Part shown: piece after piece, positions 55,241 to 63,687 of the stretch
How positions within the stretch are numbered: position 1 is the stretch's first letter
How the letters are laid out: each line of letters starts with the position of its first letter
Assembly: GCF_000024025.1 (NCBI RefSeq)
Contig: NC_013131.1
Span: 9,714,229-9,778,228, forward strand
Length of the DNA stretch: 64,000 nt
Reading direction: 5' to 3'
From: Catenulispora acidiphila DSM 44928
GTDB lineage: Bacteria; Actinomycetota; Actinomycetes; Streptomycetales; Catenulisporaceae
Notes under the pieces: model-generated
The model's database searches: none
Told to the model about the DNA's origin: nothing
What the model saw: the letters and a program-made list of their open reading frames with translations, nothing else
Position numbers and translations under genes: made by a program

Positions 55241-56509
55241 TCACGGCCGTCCGTAGAAGCTGGGCGGGCCGTTGATCCACAGCGACTGCTGCTCGACCAC
55301 GCCGCCGGGGTGCGGCGCCTGGATGATGCGGTCGTTCCCGATGAAGATCGCCTCGTGGTAGATGGTGTGCGGGTCGCTGGGATCCTCGGCCCAGAAGACC
55401 AGGTCGCCGGGCCGGAGCTGGTTGTAGCTGAGCGAGTGCATCGCCAGGTACTGCCACTGCGCCGGGTGCGGGAAGGACCAGCCGCCGGCTTCCAGACCGC
55501 GCATCGCCAGGCCTGAGCAGTCGAAGACGTCCGGACCCGCGCCGCCCCAGACGTAGGGCTTGCCGAGCTGCGCGTAGATGTAGGCCAGCATCTGGCGGAC
55601 GGCGCCTTGGGCGTACGGCACGGGACCCGCCGACACCGAAGCGCTCGGCGTCCACGTCCCGCCACGGCCGTTCGACGAGGTATGCGACTGCGTGTGCCCC
55701 GCCCCGGCAGGGGACGCCGCAGCCGCTGCCGCCTGCCGAGCCGCCGCCTGCTGCGCCGCGAGCGCCGCCAGCCCGGCCTCGCGCTGCCGCTCCAGCCCGA
55801 CCTCGACGCCCTGCGCCGCCGCCAGCTGCCGCAGCAGCCCGTCCTGCTGCGCCTGGATGCCCGCGACCTGGCTCTGCGCGTCGGACGCCGCCGTCCGCGC
55901 CGCGCCCAGCGCGCTCTGCGCCTGCGCCTCCGCGCGCCGCTGCTCGGCCGCCGTCTGGTCGGCGCCGCGGCGAGCCGCCGTCGCGGCCGTCGTCGCCTGC
56001 CGGGCGTCGGTCACCGCCAGCGCCTCGGCGGCGTCGTGGTTCGCCAGCGCCTGCCGCTGGACGGCGAAGTCGTGAAGCGAGCCGGCGCGCAGCAGCGTCA
56101 GCGCCGCCGCCATGTCCGGGCCCTGCCGGTACGTCGCGGCGGCGAAGGCGCCGAGCCGCTGCTCGGCCTGGTGCTGCGCGTCCAGCGTGGTCGCGGCGCG
56201 GGTCCGGGCGGCGTCGGCGGCCCGCGCCGCGGCCGCCGCCTGCGCCACGGCGGTGTCGTACGCCTCCGCCGCCAGCCCGGCGCGCGCCTGGAGCGAGTGC
56301 AGGCGGCCGTTCGCCGCGTCCAGCGCCTGCTGGATCTGGGCCGCGGCCGACTGCCGGTCGCTGACGGCGGCCTTGGCCCGGTCGATGTCGCCCTGGCCGG
56401 GGACCACCGGGGTTCCCGGGTCGGCATGCGCCGCGGCACCGAGCAGCGCCACGGTCAGGACCGTGGCCGTGACGAGCGTCGCCCGCCGGCCGTGCCCGCG
56501 ACCCCGCAT
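55241..56509 (-). CDS. Secreted NlpC/P60 peptidoglycan hydrolase with coiled coil
   Basis: A 422-residue exported cell-wall endopeptidase. A signal peptide (about 1-29) is followed by a ~190-residue Ala-rich coiled coil (RipA/PcsB-like), a Ser/Gly linker and an NlpC/P60 domain (about 295-422). The catalytic Cys331 is in FDCSGLAMRG, the His in YHEAIFIG and a third polar residue in APHPGG. GAAGGAG precedes the ATG. The 182-base leader holds a small hairpin (56555-56576). Confidence 0.93.
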   Translation of the reverse strand: MRGRGHGRRATLVTATVLTVALLGAAAHADPGTPVVPGQGDIDRAKAAVSDRQSAAAQIQQALDAANGRLHSLQARAGLAAEAYDTAVAQAAAAARAADAARTRAATTLDAQHQAEQRLGAFAAATYRQGPDMAAALTLLRAGSLHDFAVQRQALANHDAAEALAVTDARQATTAATAARRGADQTAAEQRRAEAQAQSALGAARTAASDAQSQVAGIQAQQDGLLRQLAAAQGVEVGLERQREAGLAALAAQQAAARQAAAAAASPAGAGHTQSHTSSNGRGGTWTPSASVSAGPVPYAQGAVRQMLAYIYAQLGKPYVWGGAGPDVFDCSGLAMRGLEAGGWSFPHPAQWQYLAMHSLSYNQLRPGDLVFWAEDPSDPHTIYHEAIFIGNDRIIQAPHPGGVVEQQSLWINGPPSFYGRP

Positions 56510-56691
56510 GCCGAACTCCTTCCGCGCCGCCCGAGTGAGTGAGTGTCCGAATGGCTGTGGGATGAGCTACCCACAGTCATGGGCGACCTTTCATCACAAA
56601 AAGCGCGTATCGCGGCAGGCGTGGTCAGAGAGTCGGAGGTTTCCACCGAACGAGGGAATCCAGGAGGGCACACCCCGCCCCGAAAGGAAGA
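56510..56691 (-). promoter_or_regulatory. Leader of the NlpC/P60 gene
   Basis: The leader contains a 7-bp stem (56555-56561 with 56570-56576, 8-base loop) and a run of GAGTGAGTGAGTG. NlpC/P60 genes of actinobacteria are often under c-di-AMP (ydaO-type) riboswitches, but I could not fit that consensus here. Confidence 0.35.
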
Positions 56692-57246
56692 TCACAAAGT
56701 TCTGCGGTACCGCGTCTCGTCCAGCACCTCGGCGCCGGCCTCGAAGCCGGAGACCCCGCCGTCGTGCCGCCACCCGGTGTGCTCGTAGAACGCCCGCGAC
56801 GCCCCGTTGGTCGCCAGCACCCACAGCGTCGCCTCGCGGTACCCCTCGTCCCGCAGCCGCCGCAGCGCGACATCCTGCAACCGCGCCCCGACCCCGAGCC
56901 GCCACATCGCGGGGTCGACGTATATGGCGTACAGCTCCCCCACGCTGCCCTCGCTCTCGTCGGCATCCCGGCTCGGACCCACCGAGGCGAACCCCGACAC
57001 CACCCCGCCGACCTCGGCGACCAGCACCGCCACCCGCCGCGCCGCCCGATCGACCAGCATCCGCCGCGCACTGAGCACGAACCCGTCCACGGACAACCCG
57101 GCCAGATAGTCCGCCGGCATCAACCCCGAATACGCAACCTGCCACGCCGCATGCCGCACCCGCCCGATCCCCTCGGCATCCCCCGCCACCGCCTCCCGGA
57201 CGACGACGCCATGGGCCGGCCGCGTGCTCGAACTCATGCGCGTCAT
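56692..57246 (-). CDS. GNAT N-acetyltransferase
   Basis: A 184-residue GNAT. It shows VVREAVAGDAEGIGRVRHAAW, ELYAIYVDPAMWRLGVGARL (motif A with acetyl-CoA loop) and ATNGASRAFYEHTGW. The ATG at 57246 or 57237 may be used. The substrate is unknown. It lies 51 bases upstream of the Uma2 gene end, with no coupling. Confidence 0.9.
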   Translation of the reverse strand: MTRMSSSTRPAHGVVVREAVAGDAEGIGRVRHAAWQVAYSGLMPADYLAGLSVDGFVLSARRMLVDRAARRVAVLVAEVGGVVSGFASVGPSRDADESEGSVGELYAIYVDPAMWRLGVGARLQDVALRRLRDEGYREATLWVLATNGASRAFYEHTGWRHDGGVSGFEAGAEVLDETRYRRTL

Positions 57247-57297
57247 TATGACCGGTCCGCTCCGCGCCCGGTCGGCGGAACGCGGCAAGGAAATCGA

Positions 57298-57930
57298 TCA
57301 GTCGTATTCGTCGAGCCTGGTGAAGTCGATGTCGATGTCGAACGGCACCGAGACCTTCAGCCGCTCGCCGAAAGTGCCGACCAGACTGTAGTCGCCCGTG
57401 AGCGGGTCAAGGACGTACACATAGGCGATCATCCCCTCGCCGTCCCGCTCGACGAGCCACAAGTTCTTGATCCCGGCTCGCGCGTACTTCGGCGACTTGA
57501 CCTCATGATCGCGCTCGACGGACTCCGGCGAGACGATCTCGATGGCCAGCGCGATGTCCTCGGGGCGATAGAAGGTCTCGCTCATGTCAGGGCGCATCGC
57601 CGAGGCGGCGACCACGAGGACGTCGGGCTCGGGCCGGTTCCGGTCGTCCAGCCACACGGTCATCTCATGGGTGACACGCCAGCCCTCCGGCGCGCTCGAC
57701 CGCAGCACCGTGCGGAGGAAGAACATCACCAAGCTGTGCCAAGCACCTTGCGGAGACGCGAAGACCAGGCTTCCGTTGAGCAGTTCGGTGTGAGCAGGGA
57801 GCTCAGCCAACCGCTCGAGGTCGGCGGAGGTGAAACCGCCAGCGGGAGGAATGATCCAACTCGGCCAATCCTCTTGAGCAGACGCTCCCGCAGACCATTC
57901 CGAAGCGGAGGGTGCGGCTGCCGAGCTCAT
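57298..57930 (-). CDS. Uma2 family (DUF820) PD-(D/E)XK nuclease-like protein
   Basis: A 210-residue protein with the Uma2/DUF820 core: PEPDVLVVAAS (catalytic Asp), AIEIVSPES (Glu) and KSPKYARAGIKNLWLVE (Lys), a PD-(D/E)XK arrangement. The family is common in actinobacteria and cyanobacteria and its cellular role is not settled. No partner gene is adjacent. Confidence 0.9.
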   Translation of the reverse strand: MSSAAAPSASEWSAGASAQEDWPSWIIPPAGGFTSADLERLAELPAHTELLNGSLVFASPQGAWHSLVMFFLRTVLRSSAPEGWRVTHEMTVWLDDRNRPEPDVLVVAASAMRPDMSETFYRPEDIALAIEIVSPESVERDHEVKSPKYARAGIKNLWLVERDGEGMIAYVYVLDPLTGDYSLVGTFGERLKVSVPFDIDIDFTRLDEYD

Positions 57931-57983
57931 GCCCCGATGCTACGAAAAGCAGCTAGATCGGCGCTTGGCATCACGGACATCAA

Positions 57984-58041
57984 GGCTTTTCTTCACTCGG
58001 AAGAGCGAAGAAAAGCCGACCGCGTTCACTCCTCGGAGTGA
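57984..58041. terminator. Paired hairpins downstream of topA
   Basis: An 11-bp stem (57984-57994 with 58007-58017, 12-base loop; A/T-rich on one side) and a smaller palindrome at 58026-58041. They lie 27-84 bases after the end of topA on the minus strand and likely end its transcript. Confidence 0.7.
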
Positions 58042-58067
58042 CGGCCGAACCGCCACCCCGACCTGCC

Positions 58068-60902
58068 CTACTTCGTCCCCGAATTCGCCGTCTTCTTCGC
58101 GGCGGTCTTCTTCGCGGCCGTGGCCTTCGCGGTCTTCGTCCCCGACGAAGCCGCCGTCTTCTTCGCGGCGGTCTTCTTCGCGGGCGCCTTCTTCGCCGTC
58201 TTCTTCGCCGGTCCCTTGGCGCGCTTCTCGGCGAGGAGCTCGTAGGCCCTCGCCGGGGTGATGTCCTCGACCGTCTCGCTCTTGGGGATGGTCACGTTGG
58301 TCTCGCCGTCGGTCAGGTACTCGCCGTAGAAGCCCGACTTGATCACGATCGGCTTGCCGGAGACCGGGTCCGGGCCCATCTCGCGCAGCGGCGGCTTGGC
58401 GGCGCCGCGGCCGCGGGCCTTGGGCTGCTTGTAGATCTCGAGGGCTTCCTCGAGGGTGATCGTGAAGATCTGCTCCTCGGAGGTGATCGAGCGGGAGTCC
58501 GCGCCCTTCTTCAGGTACGGGCCGTAGCGGCCGTTCTGGACCGTGATCTCCTCGCCGGATTCCGGGTCGGCGCCGACGACGCGCGGCAGCGACAGCAGCT
58601 GCAGCGCCTCCTCCAGCGTCACGGTGTCCAGGCCCATGTTCTTGAACAGCGAGCCGGTGCGGGCCTTCACCGCGTTCTTGCCGCGGGTCGGGGTGCCCTC
58701 GGGGAGGATCTCGGTGACGTACGGGCCGAAGCGGCCGGCCTTGGCCACGACCTCGAACCCGGTCGAGGGGTCCTTGCCGAGTTCGCGGTCGCCGCTGGGC
58801 TGCAGGAACAGCTCCTCGGCGAAGGCCGGGGTCAGCTCGTCCGGCGGCAGGTCGTCCGGGACGCTCGCGCGCTGCTGGGTTCCGTCCTCCAGGTTGCGCT
58901 CGATGTACGGGCCGAAGCGGCCCACGCGCAGGATGATGCCGTCCTCGCCCACCGGGAAGGAGTTCACCTCCCGGGCGTCGATGTTGCCCAGGTCGGTGAC
59001 CAGGTCCTTCAGGCCGCCGAGGTGGTCGAAGACCGCGCCGTCGCCGCCGCCGCTCTTCAGCGCGGCCGGGGCGGCGCCCGGCTCCTCGCCGGTCGGGCCG
59101 AAGTAGAAGCGCCGCAGCCACGGGACGCGCTGCGCCTCGCCGCGGGCGATGCGGTCCAGGTCGTCCTCCATGCGCGCGGTGAACTCGTAGTTCACCAGGT
59201 CGCCGAAGTGGTTCTCGAGCAGCCCGACCACCGCGAAGGCGATGTAGGACGGGACCAGCGCCGTGCCCTTCTTGAAGGCGTACCCGCGGTCCAGGATCGT
59301 GCCCAGGATCGTGGAGTACGTCGAGGGCCGGCCGATCTCGCGCTCTTCCATCTCCTTGATCAGCGAGGCCTCGGTGAAGCGCGCCGGCGGCTTGGTCGAG
59401 TGCCCGTCCGCGGTGACCTTGGTGGTGGTCAGCGCGTCGCCCTCGGCCACGGCCGGCAGCCGCTGCTCGGAGTCGTCCAGCGCGGCGTCCGGGTCGTCGG
59501 TGCCCTCCACGTAGGCCTTCAGGAAGCCGTGGAAGGAGATGATGCGGCCGCTGGCGCTGAACTCCACGTCCCGGCCGTCGGAGGCGGCGCCGCCGACCTT
59601 CACCGTCACGGTGTGCCCGGTCGCGTCCTTCATCTGCGAGGCGACGGTGCGCATCCAGATCAGCTCGTACAGGCGGAACTCGTCGCCCTTCAGGCCGGTC
59701 TGCGCCGGGGTGCGGAACGTGTCGCCGGAGGGGCGGATCGCCTCGTGCGCCTCCTGCGCGTTCTTCACCTTGGAGTCGTAGCGGCGCGGGACGTCCGGCA
59801 GGTAGTCGGCGCCGTACAGCTCGCGCACCTGGGTCCGCGAGGCGTTCAGCGCGGTGTCCGACAGCGTGATGCTGTCAGTACGCATATAAGTGATGTAGCC
59901 GTTCTCGTACAGGCTCTGCGCGACCCGCATGGTGCGCTTGGAGTCCATGCCGAGCTTGCGGCTGGCCTCCTGCTGCAGCGTGGTGGTCCGGAACGGGGCG
60001 TACGGCGAGCGCCGGTAGGGCTTGCGCTCCACGCCGCGCACGCTGAAGTCGGCGTCCCGCAGCGCCGCGGCCAGCGCCTTGGCGGTGACCTCGGTGAGGT
60101 GGGCGACGTTCTGGCTGCCGGACTTGAGCTGCCCGTCCGGTCCGAAGTCGCGGCCGGAGGCGACGCGCTTGCCGTCCACGGAGGCCAGCCGCGCCGTCAT
60201 CCCGCGCGGATCGCCCGGCGCCGGCGCCTTCAGGGTCTCGAAGGAGCCGGTCAGGTCCCAGTACTCGGCCGCGGTGAACGCAATGCGCTCCCGCTCCCGG
60301 TCCACCACCATCCGGGTGGCCACGGACTGCACGCGGCCGGCGGACAGCCCGGTGCGGACCTTCTTCCACAGCACCGGGGAGACCTCGTAGCCGTAGAGCC
60401 GGTCCAGGATGCGCCGGGTCTCCTGGGCGTCGACCAGCTGCAGGTTGATGTCGCGGGTGTTGCTGACGGCCTGCTGGATCGCCTCGCGGGTGATCTCGTG
60501 GAACACCATGCGCTTGGAGGGGACCTTGGGCTTGAGCACCTCCTGCAGGTGCCAGGCGATGGCCTCGCCCTCGCGGTCCTCGTCGGTGGCGAGCAGGAGT
60601 TCGTCGGCTTCCTTGAGCAGGTCCTTGAGCTTGGCGACCTGCTTGCGCTTGTCGGCGTTGACCAGGTACAGCGGCTCGAAGTCGCCGTCCACGTCCACGC
60701 CGAGCCGGCCCATGGAGGTGCCCTTGTACTTCTCCGGCACCTCGTCCGCGCCGGCCGGCAGGTCCCGGATGTGGCCGACGGAGGCCTCGACGGTGTAGCC
60801 CGCACCGAGGTAGCCCTTGATCGTCTTCGCCTTGGCCGGCGACTCGACGATGACCAGCCGGCGCGTCGAGCCGCGCGAGTCCGCTGAACCCTTGCCTGCC
60901 AC
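58068..60902 (-). CDS. topA: DNA topoisomerase I
   Basis: A 944-residue type IA topoisomerase that relaxes negative supercoils. An N-terminal TOPRIM (LVIVESPAKAKTIKGYL, ATDEDREGEAIAWHL) is followed by the catalytic Tyr339 in GYITYMRTDS. C-terminal repeats (GRFGPYIERNL, GRFGPYVTEIL, GRYGPYLKKGA, SGFYGEYLTDG) are the actinobacterial replacements of the E. coli zinc ribbons. A Lys/Ala/Thr tail of AKKTA repeats ends it. The GTG at 60902 has GAGGTAACG just upstream. Confidence 0.97.
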   Translation of the reverse strand: MAGKGSADSRGSTRRLVIVESPAKAKTIKGYLGAGYTVEASVGHIRDLPAGADEVPEKYKGTSMGRLGVDVDGDFEPLYLVNADKRKQVAKLKDLLKEADELLLATDEDREGEAIAWHLQEVLKPKVPSKRMVFHEITREAIQQAVSNTRDINLQLVDAQETRRILDRLYGYEVSPVLWKKVRTGLSAGRVQSVATRMVVDRERERIAFTAAEYWDLTGSFETLKAPAPGDPRGMTARLASVDGKRVASGRDFGPDGQLKSGSQNVAHLTEVTAKALAAALRDADFSVRGVERKPYRRSPYAPFRTTTLQQEASRKLGMDSKRTMRVAQSLYENGYITYMRTDSITLSDTALNASRTQVRELYGADYLPDVPRRYDSKVKNAQEAHEAIRPSGDTFRTPAQTGLKGDEFRLYELIWMRTVASQMKDATGHTVTVKVGGAASDGRDVEFSASGRIISFHGFLKAYVEGTDDPDAALDDSEQRLPAVAEGDALTTTKVTADGHSTKPPARFTEASLIKEMEEREIGRPSTYSTILGTILDRGYAFKKGTALVPSYIAFAVVGLLENHFGDLVNYEFTARMEDDLDRIARGEAQRVPWLRRFYFGPTGEEPGAAPAALKSGGGDGAVFDHLGGLKDLVTDLGNIDAREVNSFPVGEDGIILRVGRFGPYIERNLEDGTQQRASVPDDLPPDELTPAFAEELFLQPSGDRELGKDPSTGFEVVAKAGRFGPYVTEILPEGTPTRGKNAVKARTGSLFKNMGLDTVTLEEALQLLSLPRVVGADPESGEEITVQNGRYGPYLKKGADSRSITSEEQIFTITLEEALEIYKQPKARGRGAAKPPLREMGPDPVSGKPIVIKSGFYGEYLTDGETNVTIPKSETVEDITPARAYELLAEKRAKGPAKKTAKKAPAKKTAAKKTAASSGTKTAKATAAKKTAAKKTANSGTK

Positions 60903-61202
60903 CGTTACCTCTGCTTCCCAGCCTCTAGCCCCAAGGGATACGCGCTTGGGCGTACCCCGCACACCGCGGCGCGACACGTCGTCCGGATACCGCGACACCA
61001 ACGGAGAGTGACCGTACCTCAGCCGTACGTCTCCGCGCTGTCTACTGTGTCCTACTCGTTGTCTTGAATGGTCGGCGTACAACCGAACGTTAACCCGAAC
61101 TGGCGTATAGGACGGAACCGGAAAACACCAGAGGTGGGACGGATGTGACGCAGGACAACCGGTGTTGAGGGCATCGACGCTGATGGCGGGCCCGGGTGCG
61201 GC
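60903..61202. other. topA leader and upstream intergenic region
   Basis: 300 bases between topA and the methyltransferase gene, both on the minus strand. It holds a short inverted repeat (CCCAAG/CTTGGG, near 60930-60950) about 30-50 bases before the topA start. No gene is seen. Confidence 0.4.
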
Positions 61203-62693
61203 CTAGGCCACGGGGAACAGATAACCGTCCTCCACCAGCCCCCGGATGGCCTCGACGGCTCCGGTGCGCAGGCTCCGGCCGTCGATTCCGTAGCGTTCGC
61301 CGACAGCGTCCAGGATTTCCCCGAGCGGAGTCTCCCCGTCCGAGGCGCCGACCACGGCCGCGCCGACCGGGTCGATGTCCGCCGAGCGCATGAAGCCCTC
61401 CTGCTGGCTCAGCCGCGAGGAGTCGCTGCCCCAGCCGCTGCCGCCCTCGTACGTCGGGCGCGCGACCTGCTCCCAGCGCACGTCCGGCGCGACGGCCAGC
61501 TTGCGCCGCATGAGCTCCTCGTCGTCGGTGCCCCGCAGGAAGTCGTGCCGGGCGAACCAGCTGGGGATGTGCGGCCCGAGCGGCTGCTCCACCGGGTGCG
61601 AGATCTCCTCCAGCCGCATCAGCGGGCTCTCGGCGCCGGCGTTGTGCAGCGTGATCCAGCCGAAGCCGATCGCGCTGACCCGGTTCTGCTCGAAGTAGTC
61701 CAGCCAGGCGTCATAGCGCTGCGGGTAGTCCGGGGTGCCGTACTCGCCGGAGTCGCGCAGCCAGAGCTCGACGTACTCGGCCGGGTCCTGCGCCTCCCGC
61801 TGCACCACCCACGCGTCGCAGCCGGTGTCCCGCACCCACTCGGCGACCCGCTCGCGCCAGTCCACGCCGTCCACGTGCAGCCAGTTGGCCAGCACCTGGC
61901 ACCACCCGTCCTCGGCCAGGTGGCGGTGGGCGTTGCTGACCAGCCGGCGGCACACCTCGTCAGCCGGCAGCCCGGAGTCGCGGTAGACGAAGCGGCCGCC
62001 CTGAGCGCCGTTGTCCGGCGAGATGACGAACGGCGGATTGGAGACGACCAGATCGAACCGCTCTCCCTCAACCGGCTCAAACAGGGAACCCTCGCGCAGG
62101 TCGAACGGACCGACCCCGGAGAGCTGCTGCGTGAGCCGCGCCAGCTTGAGCGCCCGCGGGTTCCGGTCGCTGCCGACCACCCGCTCGACGTGCGTCGACA
62201 GGTGCAGCGCCTGCACCCCGCCCCCGGTCCCGACGTCCAGCGCGGACCCGAACTGGTCCCGAATGGTGAGCTGCGCCAGCGTGGTGGACGCACCCCCGAC
62301 CCCCAGCACGTGATCCTCGCGCACCGGATGGCCCTGCCCCTGCGCGTGCAGCCCACCCGACAGGTCGGAGACCAGGTACCAGTCATGCCCGTCATCGTCG
62401 CCATACGGCCGGATGTCGATAGCCGCCCGCACCTGCTCTCCATCAACCGCGACCAGCCCCGCAGCCACCGCCTCCGCAACCGGCAACGCCGCCTCGACCG
62501 CCTTGCGATCCACCGCCTGCTGCAGCAGAAAGAGCCGAACCAGACTCTCCACCGGCGAACCCCCAGCCGTAGCCCGCAGCGCCGGCACACTCTCGCTCCG
62601 AGCCAGCGCCGCATAAGCGAGCGGACCGAGGACCTCCAGGACCCCGTCCACGGTGTAGTCGGCCTTGATCAGGGCTTCGCGCAGCTTCTCCAT
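61203..62693 (-). CDS. Class I SAM-dependent methyltransferase (N5-glutamine/N6-type)
   Basis: A 496-residue protein. The methyltransferase core has motif I LDVGTGGGVQAL, VGSDRNPRALKLA, and motif IV VVSNPPFVISP, the NPP(Y/F) signature of N6-adenine, N6-rRNA or N5-glutamine methylation. An N-terminal helical domain (~130 residues) and a C-terminal ~120-residue domain are added. It is conserved near topA in Streptomyces-like genomes; the substrate is unknown. The ATG at 62693 is preferred over a TTG at 62711. Confidence 0.9.
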   Translation of the reverse strand: MEKLREALIKADYTVDGVLEVLGPLAYAALARSESVPALRATAGGSPVESLVRLFLLQQAVDRKAVEAALPVAEAVAAGLVAVDGEQVRAAIDIRPYGDDDGHDWYLVSDLSGGLHAQGQGHPVREDHVLGVGGASTTLAQLTIRDQFGSALDVGTGGGVQALHLSTHVERVVGSDRNPRALKLARLTQQLSGVGPFDLREGSLFEPVEGERFDLVVSNPPFVISPDNGAQGGRFVYRDSGLPADEVCRRLVSNAHRHLAEDGWCQVLANWLHVDGVDWRERVAEWVRDTGCDAWVVQREAQDPAEYVELWLRDSGEYGTPDYPQRYDAWLDYFEQNRVSAIGFGWITLHNAGAESPLMRLEEISHPVEQPLGPHIPSWFARHDFLRGTDDEELMRRKLAVAPDVRWEQVARPTYEGGSGWGSDSSRLSQQEGFMRSADIDPVGAAVVGASDGETPLGEILDAVGERYGIDGRSLRTGAVEAIRGLVEDGYLFPVA

Positions 62694-62723
62694 GGGTCCA
62701 TTGTCGGCCAAAAACGAGGCGGA

Positions 62724-63077
62724 TCAGTCGGTGGCCTTCGGGTGGCCGAGTCCGGCGAAGTCCAGCCAGAGCGTCCGCTTCACGACATCGATGTGGTACC
62801 AGATCCGTCCTGCACCGGTGACCTCGTACTGCCAATGCTCTATACGCACTCCACCCCTGACCACGAACGCGAGTTCGTACTTCAGTTGGTGGTGCCTGGC
62901 TGTTGGTTCCGTGGGCCTGGGATTCGAGCGGATCGTCTCATACGCCCGCCTCGTATTTCCCGGAGCCTTGCCGCACAAGTCCCGCCAGCCGTCGACCGAT
63001 TCGGTGTTCGCATACCGGATCCGCCACTCACCCTCGACTACCGGGGGTGCCACATCGTCGTGGCGTTTCGGGCTCAT
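62724..63077 (-). CDS. RelE/ParE-like putative toxin
   Basis: A 117-residue basic protein. Segments RIRYANTESVDGWRDLC, HHQLKYELAFVVRGG and HWQYEVTGAGRIWYHIDV resemble RelE/HigB-type mRNA interferases or their actinobacterial relatives (β-sheet with basic Lys/Arg and a C-terminal GHPKATD tail). It overlaps the upstream antitoxin-like gene as ATGA, the normal order antitoxin-toxin. Family assignment is by pattern only. Confidence 0.7.
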   Translation of the reverse strand: MSPKRHDDVAPPVVEGEWRIRYANTESVDGWRDLCGKAPGNTRRAYETIRSNPRPTEPTARHHQLKYELAFVVRGGVRIEHWQYEVTGAGRIWYHIDVVKRTLWLDFAGLGHPKATD

Positions 63078-63568
63078 CCGGCTTCCTGGCCCGGCTGAGC
63101 CGGCACATCCACCGGCCCGAAGTCGTCCTCTGGGGAGAACTCGCGCGTCAGCATCCGGTACAGCTCGGGGTCGGCGTGGATCTCGGCAGTGTGCTGCCAC
63201 TCGACGATCACCTGGGCGACCGGGCGCAGGTTGCGGATCTCGGCGGAGGCCCGGGCGACGCCGACGAGCTCGGCCAGGAATTCGTCGACGGCGGCGTCCG
63301 GAAGGAACCTCGTCCAGGCGAAGACGCCGAGCACCGAGCTGCGAAGCACCTCGGGCGCGGGCTCCCGGGCGATTATGCCGACCAACAGGCGGGTCGTGAC
63401 GTCGAAGATCTCGGCGTCACGCTCGGCACGCTCGGCGGCGACCAACATCAGATCCGGCTGGTTCCGACGCACTAGGCGCAGCGTCTCGGCCCGATCCAGC
63501 CGCGACGTGGTCTCGCGGGGATGCTGGATCAGCTCGGAGAACGGCACGGATTCACTGGTGGTCGCCAT
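63074..63568 (-). CDS. Phd/prevent-host-death-like putative antitoxin
   Basis: A 164-residue protein. The N-terminal PFSELIQHPRETTSRLDRA and a following β-hairpin resemble Phd-type DNA-binding antitoxins. An extended C-terminal part includes WTRFLPDAAVDEFLAELVG and VIVEWQHTAEIHADPELYRM. It is longer than the usual 80-residue Phd, as in actinobacterial members. It probably binds the adjacent toxin and autoregulates from the repeats just upstream of its start. Confidence 0.72.
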   Translation of the reverse strand: MATTSESVPFSELIQHPRETTSRLDRAETLRLVRRNQPDLMLVAAERAERDAEIFDVTTRLLVGIIAREPAPEVLRSSVLGVFAWTRFLPDAAVDEFLAELVGVARASAEIRNLRPVAQVIVEWQHTAEIHADPELYRMLTREFSPEDDFGPVDVPAQPGQEAG

Positions 63569-63569
63569 G

Positions 63570-63588
63570 ACTTCAAAAGTACTTCAAA
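63570..63588 (-). promoter_or_regulatory. Putative operator of the toxin-antitoxin pair
   Basis: Direct repeats ACTTCAAA at 63570-63577 and 63581-63588, 11 bases apart (one helical turn), with an AGTACT palindrome between. They lie directly upstream of the antitoxin ATG. Confidence 0.55.
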
Positions 63589-63620
63589 GGTCTGGCGTGC
63601 ACCACTGGGAATCACCCGAA

Positions 63621-63658
63621 ATGGGGCGCCCCCGACCCGAAGGCCGAGGGCGCCCCAT
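63621..63658. terminator. Hairpin between hppA and the antitoxin gene
   Basis: 11- to 12-bp stem (63621-63631 with 63648-63658) with a 16-base loop. It is downstream of hppA on the minus strand and separates it from the toxin-antitoxin pair. Confidence 0.75.
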
Positions 63659-63687
63659 TAATAGGAGAGAACTCCAGAAGCCGCCGC

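Noticed and set aside
56510-56691. A c-di-AMP (ydaO-type) riboswitch
   Set aside because: The expected conserved core could not be matched by eye.
58038-60887. A 949-codon open frame on the + strand
   Set aside because: Antisense shadow of topA. The minus-strand frame has all topoisomerase motifs.
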